NCBI GenBank assembly: GCA_947167075.1
Contig: CAMVGR010000001.1
Coordinates: 238,823 to 302,822, forward strand
Length of the DNA stretch: 64,000 nt
Origin: an uncultured Bacteroidales bacterium
Lineage (GTDB): Bacteria > Bacteroidota > Bacteroidia > Bacteroidales > P3
Reading direction: 5' to 3'
A model generated the notes under the pieces. The model worked only from the letters and a program-made list of their open reading frames with translations. It did no database searches and had not been told where the DNA came from. Of this stretch, positions 26,825-35,619 are shown one piece after another. The stretch's first letter is position 1, and the number at the start of each line of letters is the position of its first letter. The position numbers were made by a program, and so were the translations under genes.

Positions 26825-28381
26825 CTATTGCACCAGCAGCCTGCGGGATGCGGTGCCATTGGGGGTGGACACTTTTAGCATGTATGCTCCGGCGGGCAGG
26901 GTGTGGATGTCGAGGTGCAGGGTGGTGGTCGGAGCTGGGATGGCCATCTGCAGCACTTCGCGGCCTGCCAGGTCGGTCAGTGTCAGCCGGCCACCGTCGG
27001 GGGCATCCAGCGTCAGCTCCACCATGTCGCTGGCGGGGTTGGGCTGCAGCTCGAGGCGCAGGCTGCCGGCTAGGTGTATGCCGGTGGTATCCACGATGGT
27101 GGTGTCTACAATGGTGGTGTCGGTGGTGTCGCAGGGGGGAGTGGGATTGCCGATGGTGAACACCTCGGTCCAGTCGCTAGGCACGATGGTGTCGTAGGTG
27201 GGTGTGGCATAGCGGCATAGCTTACGCAGCCGCACGTGGTAGTAGCTGTTGCTGTCCAGCCCCTGCAGGGTGTGCTGCACAGCGTCGGGGTCGCTGATGA
27301 GGAGCACCGAGCTGTCGCACTGGGTGATGTTGTTCACCATCAGCTCGTAGCCCTCAGCCCCGTCGAAGTGCTGCCATGTCAGCACCGCCGAGTCCGCCGC
27401 CGTCGTCATGCTCCAATCCCTCGGCGTGCTGCAGCGCAACTTTATTATGGGGAAAGTTTGAGGTGTTTCTGTAGTTCCTGGGTTTCCACCATAGAGAGTA
27501 TCGTCGGTAACACTTATATCGATCTCTTCACCATTTAATCCACCATACCCACTCGCCCCTACTTGTCTTTTATTCTTATACTTGCTAGTCTTTAATTTAG
27601 GATGATCTGCAACAAAGGGGAAAATAATTCTCGTTGCAAGATCGTATCCTGCAGGGTAATTATGCAAGTAGGATGCGTAGATGGTGTCTCCTGCCTTGTA
27701 TTCGTAGGGCTTGTCGAAATACATTTCGAGCAGTTCCACCGTGTCGTGACGATACATTTCTGGCTCTGTGGTGTCGTAATCGTACATAAAACAGGTGCGG
27801 CGGAGTTGACCCGTTCCGCCGATGAGTTTATCTATCTCGTCGGTCAGCATCTTAGGTCCCAATCGTACCGATTCCTCAAACACATAGATTTTTTCGTTGC
27901 GTTCATTGATTGTTTTTACAGGCTTTGTTATACCTGCCCAAATGCCACTGTCGCCCTCTCTACGGCCACATACATTTTTTTCATCAATATGTTGTGTTTC
28001 TTTCCAATATTTCCAATACCAGTCGGTGTCTAGGTCATACACCAGCATCGGAATCGCTATGCCATATATCGTCTGTGAGACGGTATCACTATATGGGAAT
28101 CCATAGAAAGTACCGGCAAATGTGCCATAAATATTCCAATAGATATCCCTGGCATCGACAATAGAATCAATAATCCACTGTGGCCAAGGATTGGTAACGG
28201 TATCCCAATGCCCGCATTCTTTAGTACTTTTACATTTAGTTACCATCTTACCCACTTTGCTGTCCAAGGGCTCAACCCATATCCACGAATCGCCATAGTG
28301 CGTCGTGTCGGTCTGGGCCTGTAGCTGCAATTGCCCCAAGCCATAGATCACTGCTATCGTTATTAATGCTAACTTTTTCAT
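26825..28381 (-). CDS. T9SS-sorted surface protein with fibronectin-type domain, copy A
   Basis: A 518-residue exported protein. A signal peptide ends at QLQAQ (about residue 23). Residues about 24-305 have no recognised domain and contain paired cysteines. A fibronectin III-like domain (about 310-400; VLTWQHFDGAEGYELMVN) and a Pro/Thr linker with repeated TTIVDTT follow. The final ~80 residues form a type A T9SS sorting domain (LQPNPASDMVELTL to RRLLVQ), directing outer-membrane transit and surface anchoring. It is paralogous to the protein at 43920; the last ~200 residues are almost identical while the middle diverges. Promoter and flanks are duplicated too. The function is unknown; adhesion is a guess from the domain type. 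Confidence 0.85.
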   Translation of the reverse strand: MKKLALITIAVIYGLGQLQLQAQTDTTHYGDSWIWVEPLDSKVGKMVTKCKSTKECGHWDTVTNPWPQWIIDSIVDARDIYWNIYGTFAGTFYGFPYSDTVSQTIYGIAIPMLVYDLDTDWYWKYWKETQHIDEKNVCGRREGDSGIWAGITKPVKTINERNEKIYVFEESVRLGPKMLTDEIDKLIGGTGQLRRTCFMYDYDTTEPEMYRHDTVELLEMYFDKPYEYKAGDTIYASYLHNYPAGYDLATRIIFPFVADHPKLKTSKYKNKRQVGASGYGGLNGEEIDISVTDDTLYGGNPGTTETPQTFPIIKLRCSTPRDWSMTTAADSAVLTWQHFDGAEGYELMVNNITQCDSSVLLISDPDAVQHTLQGLDSNSYYHVRLRKLCRYATPTYDTIVPSDWTEVFTIGNPTPPCDTTDTTIVDTTIVDTTGIHLAGSLRLELQPNPASDMVELTLDAPDGGRLTLTDLAGREVLQMAIPAPTTTLHLDIHTLPAGAYMLKVSTPNGTASRRLLVQ

Positions 28382-28462
28382 AGTGTATAGGATTAGGTTA
28401 ATATGTCTACAAATATTTTTTTTACGTCAAGCAGATGTACTTTTGACATTACTTCGACGATG

Positions 28463-28493
28463 CAAAAATACACATATTTTTAAAACTGACAAA
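28463..28493 (-). promoter_or_regulatory. Promoter of T9SS gene A
   Basis: Minus-strand TTTG (28493-28490), 19 bases, TATTTTTG (28470-28463): a perfect Bacteroidota promoter. The equivalent site is conserved before gene B at 45551-45581. Confidence 0.85.
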
Positions 28494-28603
28494 ATTTTTT
28501 TTCAACCAACGACACTTTTTTCGTTGCCCTACAAGGCAGGATCCGGAGTGTATGCAATGTGGATTCTCCGCCAAAAGTCCGTGCTGGCACACGGCAGTCA
28601 CGG

Positions 28604-28647
28604 TTCATCTACGGTGCATGTACGGTGCATGTACGGATGAAGTACGG
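28604..28647 (-). repeat. 11-bp-period intergenic array, copy 3
   Basis: Four units read on the plus strand as TTCATCTACGG, TGCATGTACGG, TGCATGTACGG and ATGAAGTACGG, the reverse complement of copy 2 in the same unit order. The flanking GGTAGGTGGATGGGGCTGAA is also shared with copy 2. Confidence 0.92.
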
Positions 28648-28872
28648 TTGTGGTAGGTGGATGGGGCTGAATTATAGGTATTTATGTTTATGTATGTTCG
28701 CTATGTGACAGACATTTAGTGCGTTGCATGTATGATTAAAGTGCGGATAGTCTGCGATGGGGGGAATGAACGGATAGGAGAGAGTGTCGGCAACTAATAG
28801 TTCGTCTGCAATGTTCAGATTTTGCCATTGGTAGACACAATAAAGAAGGAGAGGAAGCGTTATGTCGTTGTT

Positions 28873-30357
28873 ATGGCTAATTTGAAGAAGCTTTTTTCCG
28901 ACTCGGTCGTCTATGGGCTGAGTAGCATTGTGGGCAGGTTTTTGAACTACCTGCTAGTACCTGTATATACTTACCATATCAGTGCTGCTTCGGGTGGGTA
29001 TGGAGTGGTGACCAATGTATATGCCTACACCGCCCTGCTGCTTGTGATACTCACTTTCGGCATGGAGACGACTTTTTTCTACTATTCCAATCGAGAGGGA
29101 ACAGACCGACGGAGGGTGTTCAGCACTGCGCTAACAGCTGTGGGGACAGTGGCAATGGTGTTTGTCGCATTGGTTGTGCTGTTTATTGGTCCTATTAGCA
29201 CAGCAATGGACTATGCCGACCATCCGGAATATATACAGGTGATGGCGATTGTGGTGGCGCTGGATGCTTTCCAGGCCATTCTCTTCGACCGGCTTCGACT
29301 AGACGGTAAGGCCTGGAAGTTTTTTGCATTGAAGATGGGCTTTATCCTGCTTACAGTAGTGCTTACCCTATTCATATTCTTGGTGGCACCGCATTGGAGC
29401 CACCTGTCGTGGATGGGCTGGTACGACGAGGCCAACAATGTGAAGTACATATTCTACATCAACCTGTTTTGTACTGCTGTGGTCACCTTCGGGTTTGCTA
29501 AGGAGTTAAAGGACTATGGGCTGTCGGATTTCCACTTCCCGCTTCTGAAACAGATGCTCAAGTATGCCTGGCCGCTGCTGCTGTTTGGCATAGTGGGTAT
29601 ATTCAATCAGGTAGCAGACAAGATATTGCTGCCGCTGCTCTTGCCTGGCGAGGAGGGACGGGTGCAACTGGGTATCTATGGTGCCTGTGTGAAGATAGCT
29701 ATGCTGATGGCCCTTATCACACAAGCTTTCCGCTATGCCTACGAGCCCTTTGTGTTCGGAGGACAACGCGACAAGCAGAGCAAGGAGACACAGGCATTGG
29801 CCACCAAGTATTTCATCATGTTCACCCTGCTGGCTTTTTTGGCGGTGATGTGCTATATCGATCTATTCCAACACTTTGTGGGGCCAGACTATCGCGAGGC
29901 ATTGCCGGCCATTCCCATAGTGATGATGGCAGAGATTCTGATGGGTATCTATTTCAACCTCTCGTTTTGGTACAAACTGAACGGACAGACATGGTGGGGT
30001 GCTCTGATGAGTGCTATTGGATGTGCTGTGCTGGTGGCGGTCAACATCATCTTTGTGCCTAAAATAGGATATATGGCCTGTGCGTGGGGTGGACTGGCGG
30101 GCTATGGGGTATGCGTGTTGCAGAGCTACTTGATAGGACAGAAGAAGAATCCCGTGCCGTATCCGGTGGGCGAGATAGCCATCTATTTTGTGCTAGCTAT
30201 GGCACTGTATGCCATCACCGTGATAGTAAAGCCCGACAATGTGTATCTTAGGTTGGCTATCAATACGGTGGTGCTCTTGGTATATGTGGCGGTGGTGATG
30301 TGGAGAGAGCGTAGCCTTTGGCAACCGATAGTGAAACGTATTATGCATAGACAATGA
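28873..30357 (+). CDS. Polysaccharide flippase (MOP/Wzx-type)
   Basis: A 494-residue membrane protein with about 14 helices in the oligosaccharide flippase family. The N-terminus (LFSDSVVYGLSSIVGRFLNY) is the usual amphipathic opening and first helix of Bacteroidota Wzx-like proteins, which translocate lipid-linked glycans across the inner membrane. ATG at 28873 is preferred; the TTG at 28822 would add 17 charged residues. The stop overlaps the start of the small lipoprotein gene (ATGA), the first of three four-to-ten-base overlaps that tie 28873-32034 into one operon. The transported glycan is unknown. Confidence 0.9.
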   Translation: MANLKKLFSDSVVYGLSSIVGRFLNYLLVPVYTYHISAASGGYGVVTNVYAYTALLLVILTFGMETTFFYYSNREGTDRRRVFSTALTAVGTVAMVFVALVVLFIGPISTAMDYADHPEYIQVMAIVVALDAFQAILFDRLRLDGKAWKFFALKMGFILLTVVLTLFIFLVAPHWSHLSWMGWYDEANNVKYIFYINLFCTAVVTFGFAKELKDYGLSDFHFPLLKQMLKYAWPLLLFGIVGIFNQVADKILLPLLLPGEEGRVQLGIYGACVKIAMLMALITQAFRYAYEPFVFGGQRDKQSKETQALATKYFIMFTLLAFLAVMCYIDLFQHFVGPDYREALPAIPIVMMAEILMGIYFNLSFWYKLNGQTWWGALMSAIGCAVLVAVNIIFVPKIGYMACAWGGLAGYGVCVLQSYLIGQKKNPVPYPVGEIAIYFVLAMALYAITVIVKPDNVYLRLAINTVVLLVYVAVVMWRERSLWQPIVKRIMHRQ

Positions 30358-30560
30358 AAAGGAAACGGATTTGGATTGCGCTGCTGGCCGTAGTGTGCCT
30401 TGCCATGACATCGTGCTATAAACGCTGTGCCTGCAGCGGATACAATGGTTTTGTGTACTATTTCACTCCCGACGAAGTGGATGCCATGGGAGGGGGATCG
30501 TGTGACAATATGAGGTATCAGGCAAATACCCAATACTATTCCTATTGCGAATGGGAGTAG
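30354..30560 (+). CDS. Small CxC lipoprotein
   Basis: A 68-residue predicted lipoprotein: a signal sequence ends in the lipobox MTSC, followed directly by YKRCACSG and a short mature chain with one further Cys. The two small lipoproteins at 39804 and 40067 share the layout lipobox, one to three charged residues, then CxC. I know no named function. It overlaps both the flippase and the radical SAM genes, so it is genuinely translated as part of this operon rather than a chance frame. Confidence 0.75.
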   Translation: MKRKRIWIALLAVVCLAMTSCYKRCACSGYNGFVYYFTPDEVDAMGGGSCDNMRYQANTQYYSYCEWE

Positions 30561-31462
30561 AGGGTGCATGTGGACTGTGTCCCCGAGGATGCAAGGCACG
30601 TGGAAAAGAGGGGATGGGATTCTGTGGTGCAAGCGACGACAGAATGGAGGTGGCCGCCGTGTGCCTGCATAGGGGTGAGGAACCGCCTATTAGTGGCACT
30701 AGGGGTATAGTCAATGTCTTCTTTGCCCACTGCAACCTGCAGTGCATATATTGCCAAAATGGGGACATCAGCGGACGCCATGTGGCCGAGGCCGACATAC
30801 ACTTCCGGACAGTAGGCGAGGTGGTGGACCGAATATGCGAACTGCTGCCACAGAGTAGCGGTATGCTGGGAATGGTGACTGCTGCCCACTATGCCGACCG
30901 TGTGCCTGCGATAGTGGAAGAGGTGCACAAGAGAGGCTTTGAGCCTACGGTGGTGTATAACAGCAGTGGATACGAACGTGTGGAGACCCTGCGACAATTG
31001 GAAGGATGGGTGGATGTCTACCTGCCGGACTTGAAATATGCCGATGCGGAACTGGCTGGTCGGTACAGCAATGCGACAGACTATCCGGAGGTGGCAAAAG
31101 CGGCCATCGCCGAGATGCGACGACAGGTAGGAGGAGGGCTGAAGGTGGCCGACGGGGTGGCCTACAGGGGCATGGTGGTGCGACACCTGGTGCTTCCAGC
31201 GGCAGTGGACAATTCGATACATTGTTTGGAGTGGCTGTCAGAGGAATTCCCATTGGGGCTTCATTTGTCGCTGATGGCACAATACTATCCACCCAAACCG
31301 AACCTACCCGATGCCCTTGGCCGCACAATCACCCGAGAGGAATATGAGCAGGTGGTGGCGAAGGCTGTGGAGCTAGGATTGACCGACGGGTGGATACAGG
31401 AATTGGAGTCGCAGAGTCACTATCGGCCCGATTTTTCTAAAGACAACCCATTCGAATCATGA
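30551..31462 (+). CDS. Radical SAM protein, PflX/COG1313-like
   Basis: A 303-residue radical SAM protein. The Fe-S motif is in FAHCNLQCIYCQNGD (CxxxCxxC). The N-terminus has the additional block CGLCPRGCKARG and GFCG, seen in the PflA-like COG1313 group. These proteins resemble glycyl-radical-enzyme activases but their targets are unknown; no glycyl radical enzyme is nearby. ATG at 30551 overlaps the lipoprotein gene by ten bases (a TTG at 30545 is also open). The end overlaps the following gene by four bases. Confidence 0.85.
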   Translation: MGVEGACGLCPRGCKARGKEGMGFCGASDDRMEVAAVCLHRGEEPPISGTRGIVNVFFAHCNLQCIYCQNGDISGRHVAEADIHFRTVGEVVDRICELLPQSSGMLGMVTAAHYADRVPAIVEEVHKRGFEPTVVYNSSGYERVETLRQLEGWVDVYLPDLKYADAELAGRYSNATDYPEVAKAAIAEMRRQVGGGLKVADGVAYRGMVVRHLVLPAAVDNSIHCLEWLSEEFPLGLHLSLMAQYYPPKPNLPDALGRTITREEYEQVVAKAVELGLTDGWIQELESQSHYRPDFSKDNPFES

Positions 31463-32034
31463 AGTACAAACTTGAATTGGACGACTATCCCTTCGAGGGA
31501 TGGGCATTTCTGCACTTTCAATCACGGCGCCCGAGCTATGTCTTTGCAGACCATCTGAACCGGCTGTACGACTACGAGTTGATGCGTTTGGACGATATGT
31601 GTCTGGACGGCACACCGTGGCCATTCTTTCTGTATCACGATAGGGTGGGGCACACCAAGTATTTTCTGACCGAACGACCTGTTTTGGCTCAGCACAGCCC
31701 TTGGCAAGCGGGCGACAAACTGCTGATAGTGAAAGGAGAAAATGCAGAGTTTGTATGTGAAAGAATCTACGATGACTTTACAGGTGCAGGGCATGCAAAC
31801 GAAGGTGACCTCTTGGCAGAAGAGCACGCAGCCTATATGGATGAACTGCTGTCGGATTTTACAGTGGCGACGATGATCGACTTCGAGTCGGATGGACACA
31901 GCAGAAAAGGTCAGAAAGAAATGGACGCGATGAGAAGGTGCTGTGAGGATATTCTGTCGTATATAGATCGGCAGCACCTCGACCTCAGTATGGAGGAGAG
32001 AATGCGCCTCTCGATGAATGGAAATAAAAAATAA
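31459..32034 (+). CDS. IPExxxVDY-like family protein
   Basis: A 191-residue cytosolic protein. The pattern of an N-terminal strand, LNRLYDYELMRLDD, FFLYHDRVGHTKYFLTERP and DKLLIVKG resembles the Bacteroidota IPExxxVDY family, whose role is unknown. The C-terminal ~60 residues are helical and charged. The gene overlaps the radical SAM gene by four bases and ends the operon; the pepD promoter begins directly after its stop. The family assignment is by eye from a weak pattern and needs a profile search. Confidence 0.6.
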   Translation: MKYKLELDDYPFEGWAFLHFQSRRPSYVFADHLNRLYDYELMRLDDMCLDGTPWPFFLYHDRVGHTKYFLTERPVLAQHSPWQAGDKLLIVKGENAEFVCERIYDDFTGAGHANEGDLLAEEHAAYMDELLSDFTVATMIDFESDGHSRKGQKEMDAMRRCCEDILSYIDRQHLDLSMEERMRLSMNGNKK

Positions 32035-32066
32035 TTGTGCACAGTAACAAAAAATGTGTATATTTG
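32035..32066 (+). promoter_or_regulatory. Promoter of pepD
   Basis: TTGT (32035-32038), 20 bases, TATATTTG (32059-32066) matches the Bacteroidota -33/-7 consensus and lies 46 bp before the pepD start. Confidence 0.75.
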
Positions 32067-32111
32067 CAAATTCGAAAAGATAGGAATATAACAACATAAA
32101 AATAAAACGCT

Positions 32112-33569
32112 ATGACAATTAAGGATCTTGAACCCAAAGAGTTGTGGAGTAATTTCTACTCCCTTACACGTCAACCCCGCCCCTCGAAACACGAAGAGAA
32201 AGTGCGTGCTTTCCTAGTAGATTGGGCAAAAAAGAACAAAATAGAGTGCCGCGTGGATGGAATCGGGAATGTGATCATGAGCAAACCTGCCACCAAGGGA
32301 ATGGAGAAAGTGCATCCCGTGGTCTTGCAGGCTCACATGGATATGGTTCCGCAAGCTCGTGCCGGCAAGAAACATGACTTTTTGAAAGATCCCATCGAGA
32401 CCCGCATTGTAGACGACTGGGTGTATGCCTGCGATACTACCCTCGGTGCTGACGATGGAATGGGTGTGGCCGCTATTATGGCAATTTTTGCCTCTAAGAC
32501 GGTGAAACACGGCCCACTGGAAGCACTAATCACTACCGATGAGGAAACCGGAATGACCGGTGCATTTGGCTTGAAGAAGGGGGAACTGCACGGTGACTAT
32601 CTTCTCAACCTTGATAGTGAGACCGAGGGCGAACTATATGTCGGATGCGCAGGCGGACTGGATGCCACTATGACAATACCCTACGAGACAGAGAAGGCTC
32701 CGCGTGGTATGGTGGCTTATCGCCTCTGTATTGGTGGATTGAAAGGCGGACACAGTGGCATGGAAATCAATACCGGTCGTGCCAATGCCAATAAGATTAT
32801 GTTCCGTCACCTTCGTTGGGTGGCCGAATGTGGTCTGCGACTGATCAGTGTCGAGGGTGGCAATATGCGTAACGCCATACCACGAGATGCTGAGGCTGTG
32901 ATCGCTTTCCCCAAAGAGCATGAAGCATGCATTTTGAAAGAGTTCGAAAAGGTAGCAGGCTGGGTGAAGAAGGAGTTGGCTTCGGTAGAACCAGATTTCT
33001 ATATGAAGTACGAAAAGGTGCGCATGAATCCCACCGTTATGACCGATGCTTGCACACAGAAGATTATCAATATGATGATGATCGTTCCGAATGGTGTGAT
33101 CCGTATGAGTAAGGATATGGAAGGACTGGTGGAGACATCGCTCAACATCGCTATAACGAAGACCACATCGAGCAAGAACTTCACTGTGAAGGCTCTGTTG
33201 CGTTCGAGTGTGGACAGTGCAAAGGATGCCCTTGGCGAGCGATTGGTTTGTTTGGCAGAACTTTGTGGTGGCAAGTGCCAATTGTCGGGTGCATATCCTG
33301 GTTGGAAGCCCAACATGGAGAGCCAATTACTGAAAACGATGAAGGCTACCTACAAGAAACTCTACAAGAAAGAACCTGCAGTGATGGCTATTCACGCTGG
33401 CTTAGAGTGTGGTTTGCTTGGAGGTAAGTATCCTGATATGGAAATGATTTCCTTCGGACCGACGCTTCAAAGTCCCCATAGCCCCGATGAGCGTTGCAAC
33501 ATTCCAAGTGCAAAGAAATTCTATGATTATCTTGTTGCTACGCTCGAGGCAATTCCTGTGAAGAAATAA
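32112..33569 (+). CDS. pepD: Aminoacyl-histidine dipeptidase (PepD, M20 family)
   Basis: A 485-residue M20 metallopeptidase that cleaves Xaa-His and other dipeptides in the cytosol. Metal and active-site blocks are visible: VVLQAHMDMV, TLGADDGMG, and TTDEETGMTGA with the catalytic Glu pair, plus a dimerisation domain. Length is normal for PepD. It is a single gene with its own promoter and an intrinsic terminator. Asaccharolytic Bacteroidales rely on such peptidases for amino-acid supply, which would suit the lysine-fermentation genes further on. Confidence 0.95.
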   Translation: MTIKDLEPKELWSNFYSLTRQPRPSKHEEKVRAFLVDWAKKNKIECRVDGIGNVIMSKPATKGMEKVHPVVLQAHMDMVPQARAGKKHDFLKDPIETRIVDDWVYACDTTLGADDGMGVAAIMAIFASKTVKHGPLEALITTDEETGMTGAFGLKKGELHGDYLLNLDSETEGELYVGCAGGLDATMTIPYETEKAPRGMVAYRLCIGGLKGGHSGMEINTGRANANKIMFRHLRWVAECGLRLISVEGGNMRNAIPRDAEAVIAFPKEHEACILKEFEKVAGWVKKELASVEPDFYMKYEKVRMNPTVMTDACTQKIINMMMIVPNGVIRMSKDMEGLVETSLNIAITKTTSSKNFTVKALLRSSVDSAKDALGERLVCLAELCGGKCQLSGAYPGWKPNMESQLLKTMKATYKKLYKKEPAVMAIHAGLECGLLGGKYPDMEMISFGPTLQSPHSPDERCNIPSAKKFYDYLVATLEAIPVKK

Positions 33570-33592
33570 AGATTATATAGATTTATTTTAAA

Positions 33593-33622
33593 AAGGCGGA
33601 ACTGCATTAAGCGTTCCGCCTT
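33593..33622. terminator. Bidirectional terminator between pepD and the C10 peptidase gene
   Basis: The stem AAGGCGGAAC / GTTCCGCCTT has a 10-base loop and is followed by TGTTTTT on the plus strand and preceded by an A run, so it can serve both convergent genes. Confidence 0.85.
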
Positions 33623-33643
33623 TGTTTTTAGAAGTGGTTTGTT

Positions 33644-35611
33644 CTACTGCTTTATAATCTTATGAATGGTTTCGCCTACTAGGAGAACATAGACTCCTGC
33701 GGGAAGATGTCTCATATCGATATTGAGAGTGGGCTCGTTGGAGAAGCTTTGAATAAGGTGGCGACCAGTCATATCCAGAAGTGATATTTGTTCGCCAGAT
33801 GCGATGCCGCTGATAGTGAGCTGGTCGAGGACTGGATTGGGAGCGATTATTATTCCAGCAGATTTGGACTTATCGATACCAACATGTGCACAAGGCCATT
33901 CGAGGAAGTGGGTATCTCCATTTTTGTAGGCATTTGTTACTTCGACAAGTGTTTCTCCATAAGAATTCTTGATACGATAGTTGATTTCATAGTCAGAAAT
34001 GCCTGCATGGTGGAACACGGCATTGATGTCGTGTGGTGCGACAAGGATGGTGGCAATGCTATCGAATCCATCTTCGAGTGCGGCTGTTCCATACGGATAA
34101 CCATCCAGTCCTTCGAACGATAGGTGGGCTCCTTTGCGCCATCCGTTTCCTTTTGTGGATTCCATCTCGACCGTCAATGAGCACAGTTCGGATGAGGAGA
34201 ACCCTTTTTGTAGCACTTTGATAGTAGCGGATTCAAGACCTTGCGATATGGTAATGGTGGCAGTGCGATCGATGCCTGTGGTGTTTTCATCGGCTGTCAC
34301 ACTGATTCTGTTATATACACCGAGAGAAGTGTCGGCAATGCTAATCCAAGACTGCTCGCAGGATACTGTCCAGGCTGTTTCAGACGTTGGATTGGTAGAT
34401 AACCGGATTGAATCCACTCCACCATTGCTAAAGAATGATATTGTATCCTTGTCAACATGCATACTATAGTCCGGTACACAATTCAGCAGGGCTTGGTTGC
34501 TGTAGTTAAAATGGTAGGTTTGACCGACTTCGCCAGTTGGACTGACATTGGGGCAGATGTCTTTGACAGTAAAGTATCCGTCACCTATTCCACTCCATCC
34601 AAAGTTAAAATGGAAATATACGTCATCAAGGCGTGTCTCGTATCCGTCGCAGACAAAGGCATGTCCACCTGCGGTGGAATGACCAGTATAGACGATTGGA
34701 TGTTTCTTTTTTAGATCATCGATAAGAGCAACAGCCCAGGTACTATCGTTATATCCGCTGGATTTGGAAATGACCTGCATGTCTTCTTTATAGTAGAAAT
34801 AGTCTTTTAGAGAGTTATTGATGCTGGGGTAGCCAGGCGTTTCGATGAATCCTATAGCACCACTACCACCATTGGCTGCTGAATTGTAGCTCATTTCCAA
34901 TCCTACACCGATATGGTAGATTAGAGTGGCGGTAGCCTCGATTTCCTTATCAGAAGATGTGTAATCTAATTGTGAAGGCATAAGATCCCATTGATAAACA
35001 GTATTGCCAAAGTCGGCACTGAGAATTTGACCATTGTATTTGTATTTATGGCTTCCTTTTCCAATGATGGGCCATTTCCAGTAGCGCATCACCTGTGCCT
35101 GGGCTATTGCGGCACATCCAGCAACGGTGTTGGTTGGACACAAGTCGTTATAGTAAGGATCTTGATCCCAAAGCGTCTCTAACAATGGTTCGATGCTGTC
35201 ACCACCTTTCACGATTACTTTCATCTGCAATTGTTTCCTTAAGGATTGTGTCCTTTCGGAAGGTGTAAGTCCTAATTGCTGAATGAGTTCTATTTGTTCA
35301 TTATAATGGTTTAATAGTTCCTCGAGCTGAATGGGGAGATTGTTGATGTCTAGTTTTTGAGTAGTGGAATATCCTAGAACTGGTTGTACTGCATCGTCGG
35401 AAGGCATAATGATGAATCCCCCATCATGAGAAGTGAATAGAAGGATATTGTCGTATTTATCACATGCGATATGTTGCAATGTGCTTCGTTGACCAAGTGA
35501 ATAATGCCAAAAGTTTTGTGCCAGTTGTAGTTCTGAATTTAAATCGACAGGACGGGCAAAGGCTAGAGTAGTTGAGAATAGTGCGAATAATAGAATGGCT
35601 GTCTTTCTCAT
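33644..35611 (-). CDS. C10 (streptopain-like) cysteine peptidase with BACON and T9SS domains
   Basis: A 655-residue secreted protease. Order: signal peptide (to about 19), inhibitory propeptide (about 20-130), C10 catalytic domain with nucleophile Cys166 in VAGCAAIAQAQ and His317 in GGHAFVCDGY, a BACON domain (about 390-470, with WTVSCEQSWISI), a short beta domain, and a T9SS type A sorting domain ending in HKIIKQ. Relatives are interpain A of Prevotella and periodontain-like enzymes, which degrade host or dietary proteins at the cell surface. All catalytic residues are present. It is the last gene of a minus-strand run, eight bases after the helical-repeat protein gene. Confidence 0.92.
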   Translation of the reverse strand: MRKTAILLFALFSTTLAFARPVDLNSELQLAQNFWHYSLGQRSTLQHIACDKYDNILLFTSHDGGFIIMPSDDAVQPVLGYSTTQKLDINNLPIQLEELLNHYNEQIELIQQLGLTPSERTQSLRKQLQMKVIVKGGDSIEPLLETLWDQDPYYNDLCPTNTVAGCAAIAQAQVMRYWKWPIIGKGSHKYKYNGQILSADFGNTVYQWDLMPSQLDYTSSDKEIEATATLIYHIGVGLEMSYNSAANGGSGAIGFIETPGYPSINNSLKDYFYYKEDMQVISKSSGYNDSTWAVALIDDLKKKHPIVYTGHSTAGGHAFVCDGYETRLDDVYFHFNFGWSGIGDGYFTVKDICPNVSPTGEVGQTYHFNYSNQALLNCVPDYSMHVDKDTISFFSNGGVDSIRLSTNPTSETAWTVSCEQSWISIADTSLGVYNRISVTADENTTGIDRTATITISQGLESATIKVLQKGFSSSELCSLTVEMESTKGNGWRKGAHLSFEGLDGYPYGTAALEDGFDSIATILVAPHDINAVFHHAGISDYEINYRIKNSYGETLVEVTNAYKNGDTHFLEWPCAHVGIDKSKSAGIIIAPNPVLDQLTISGIASGEQISLLDMTGRHLIQSFSNEPTLNIDMRHLPAGVYVLLVGETIHKIIKQ

Positions 35612-35619
35612 AGTGATTG

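Larger units (their letters stand above)
28382..28872. other. Divergent intergenic region upstream of T9SS gene A
   Basis: It holds the minus-strand promoter (28463-28493), about 150 bp shared with the 16-kb and 45-kb cassettes, including the 11-bp array, and about 150 bp before the flippase gene with no clear promoter consensus. Confidence 0.7.
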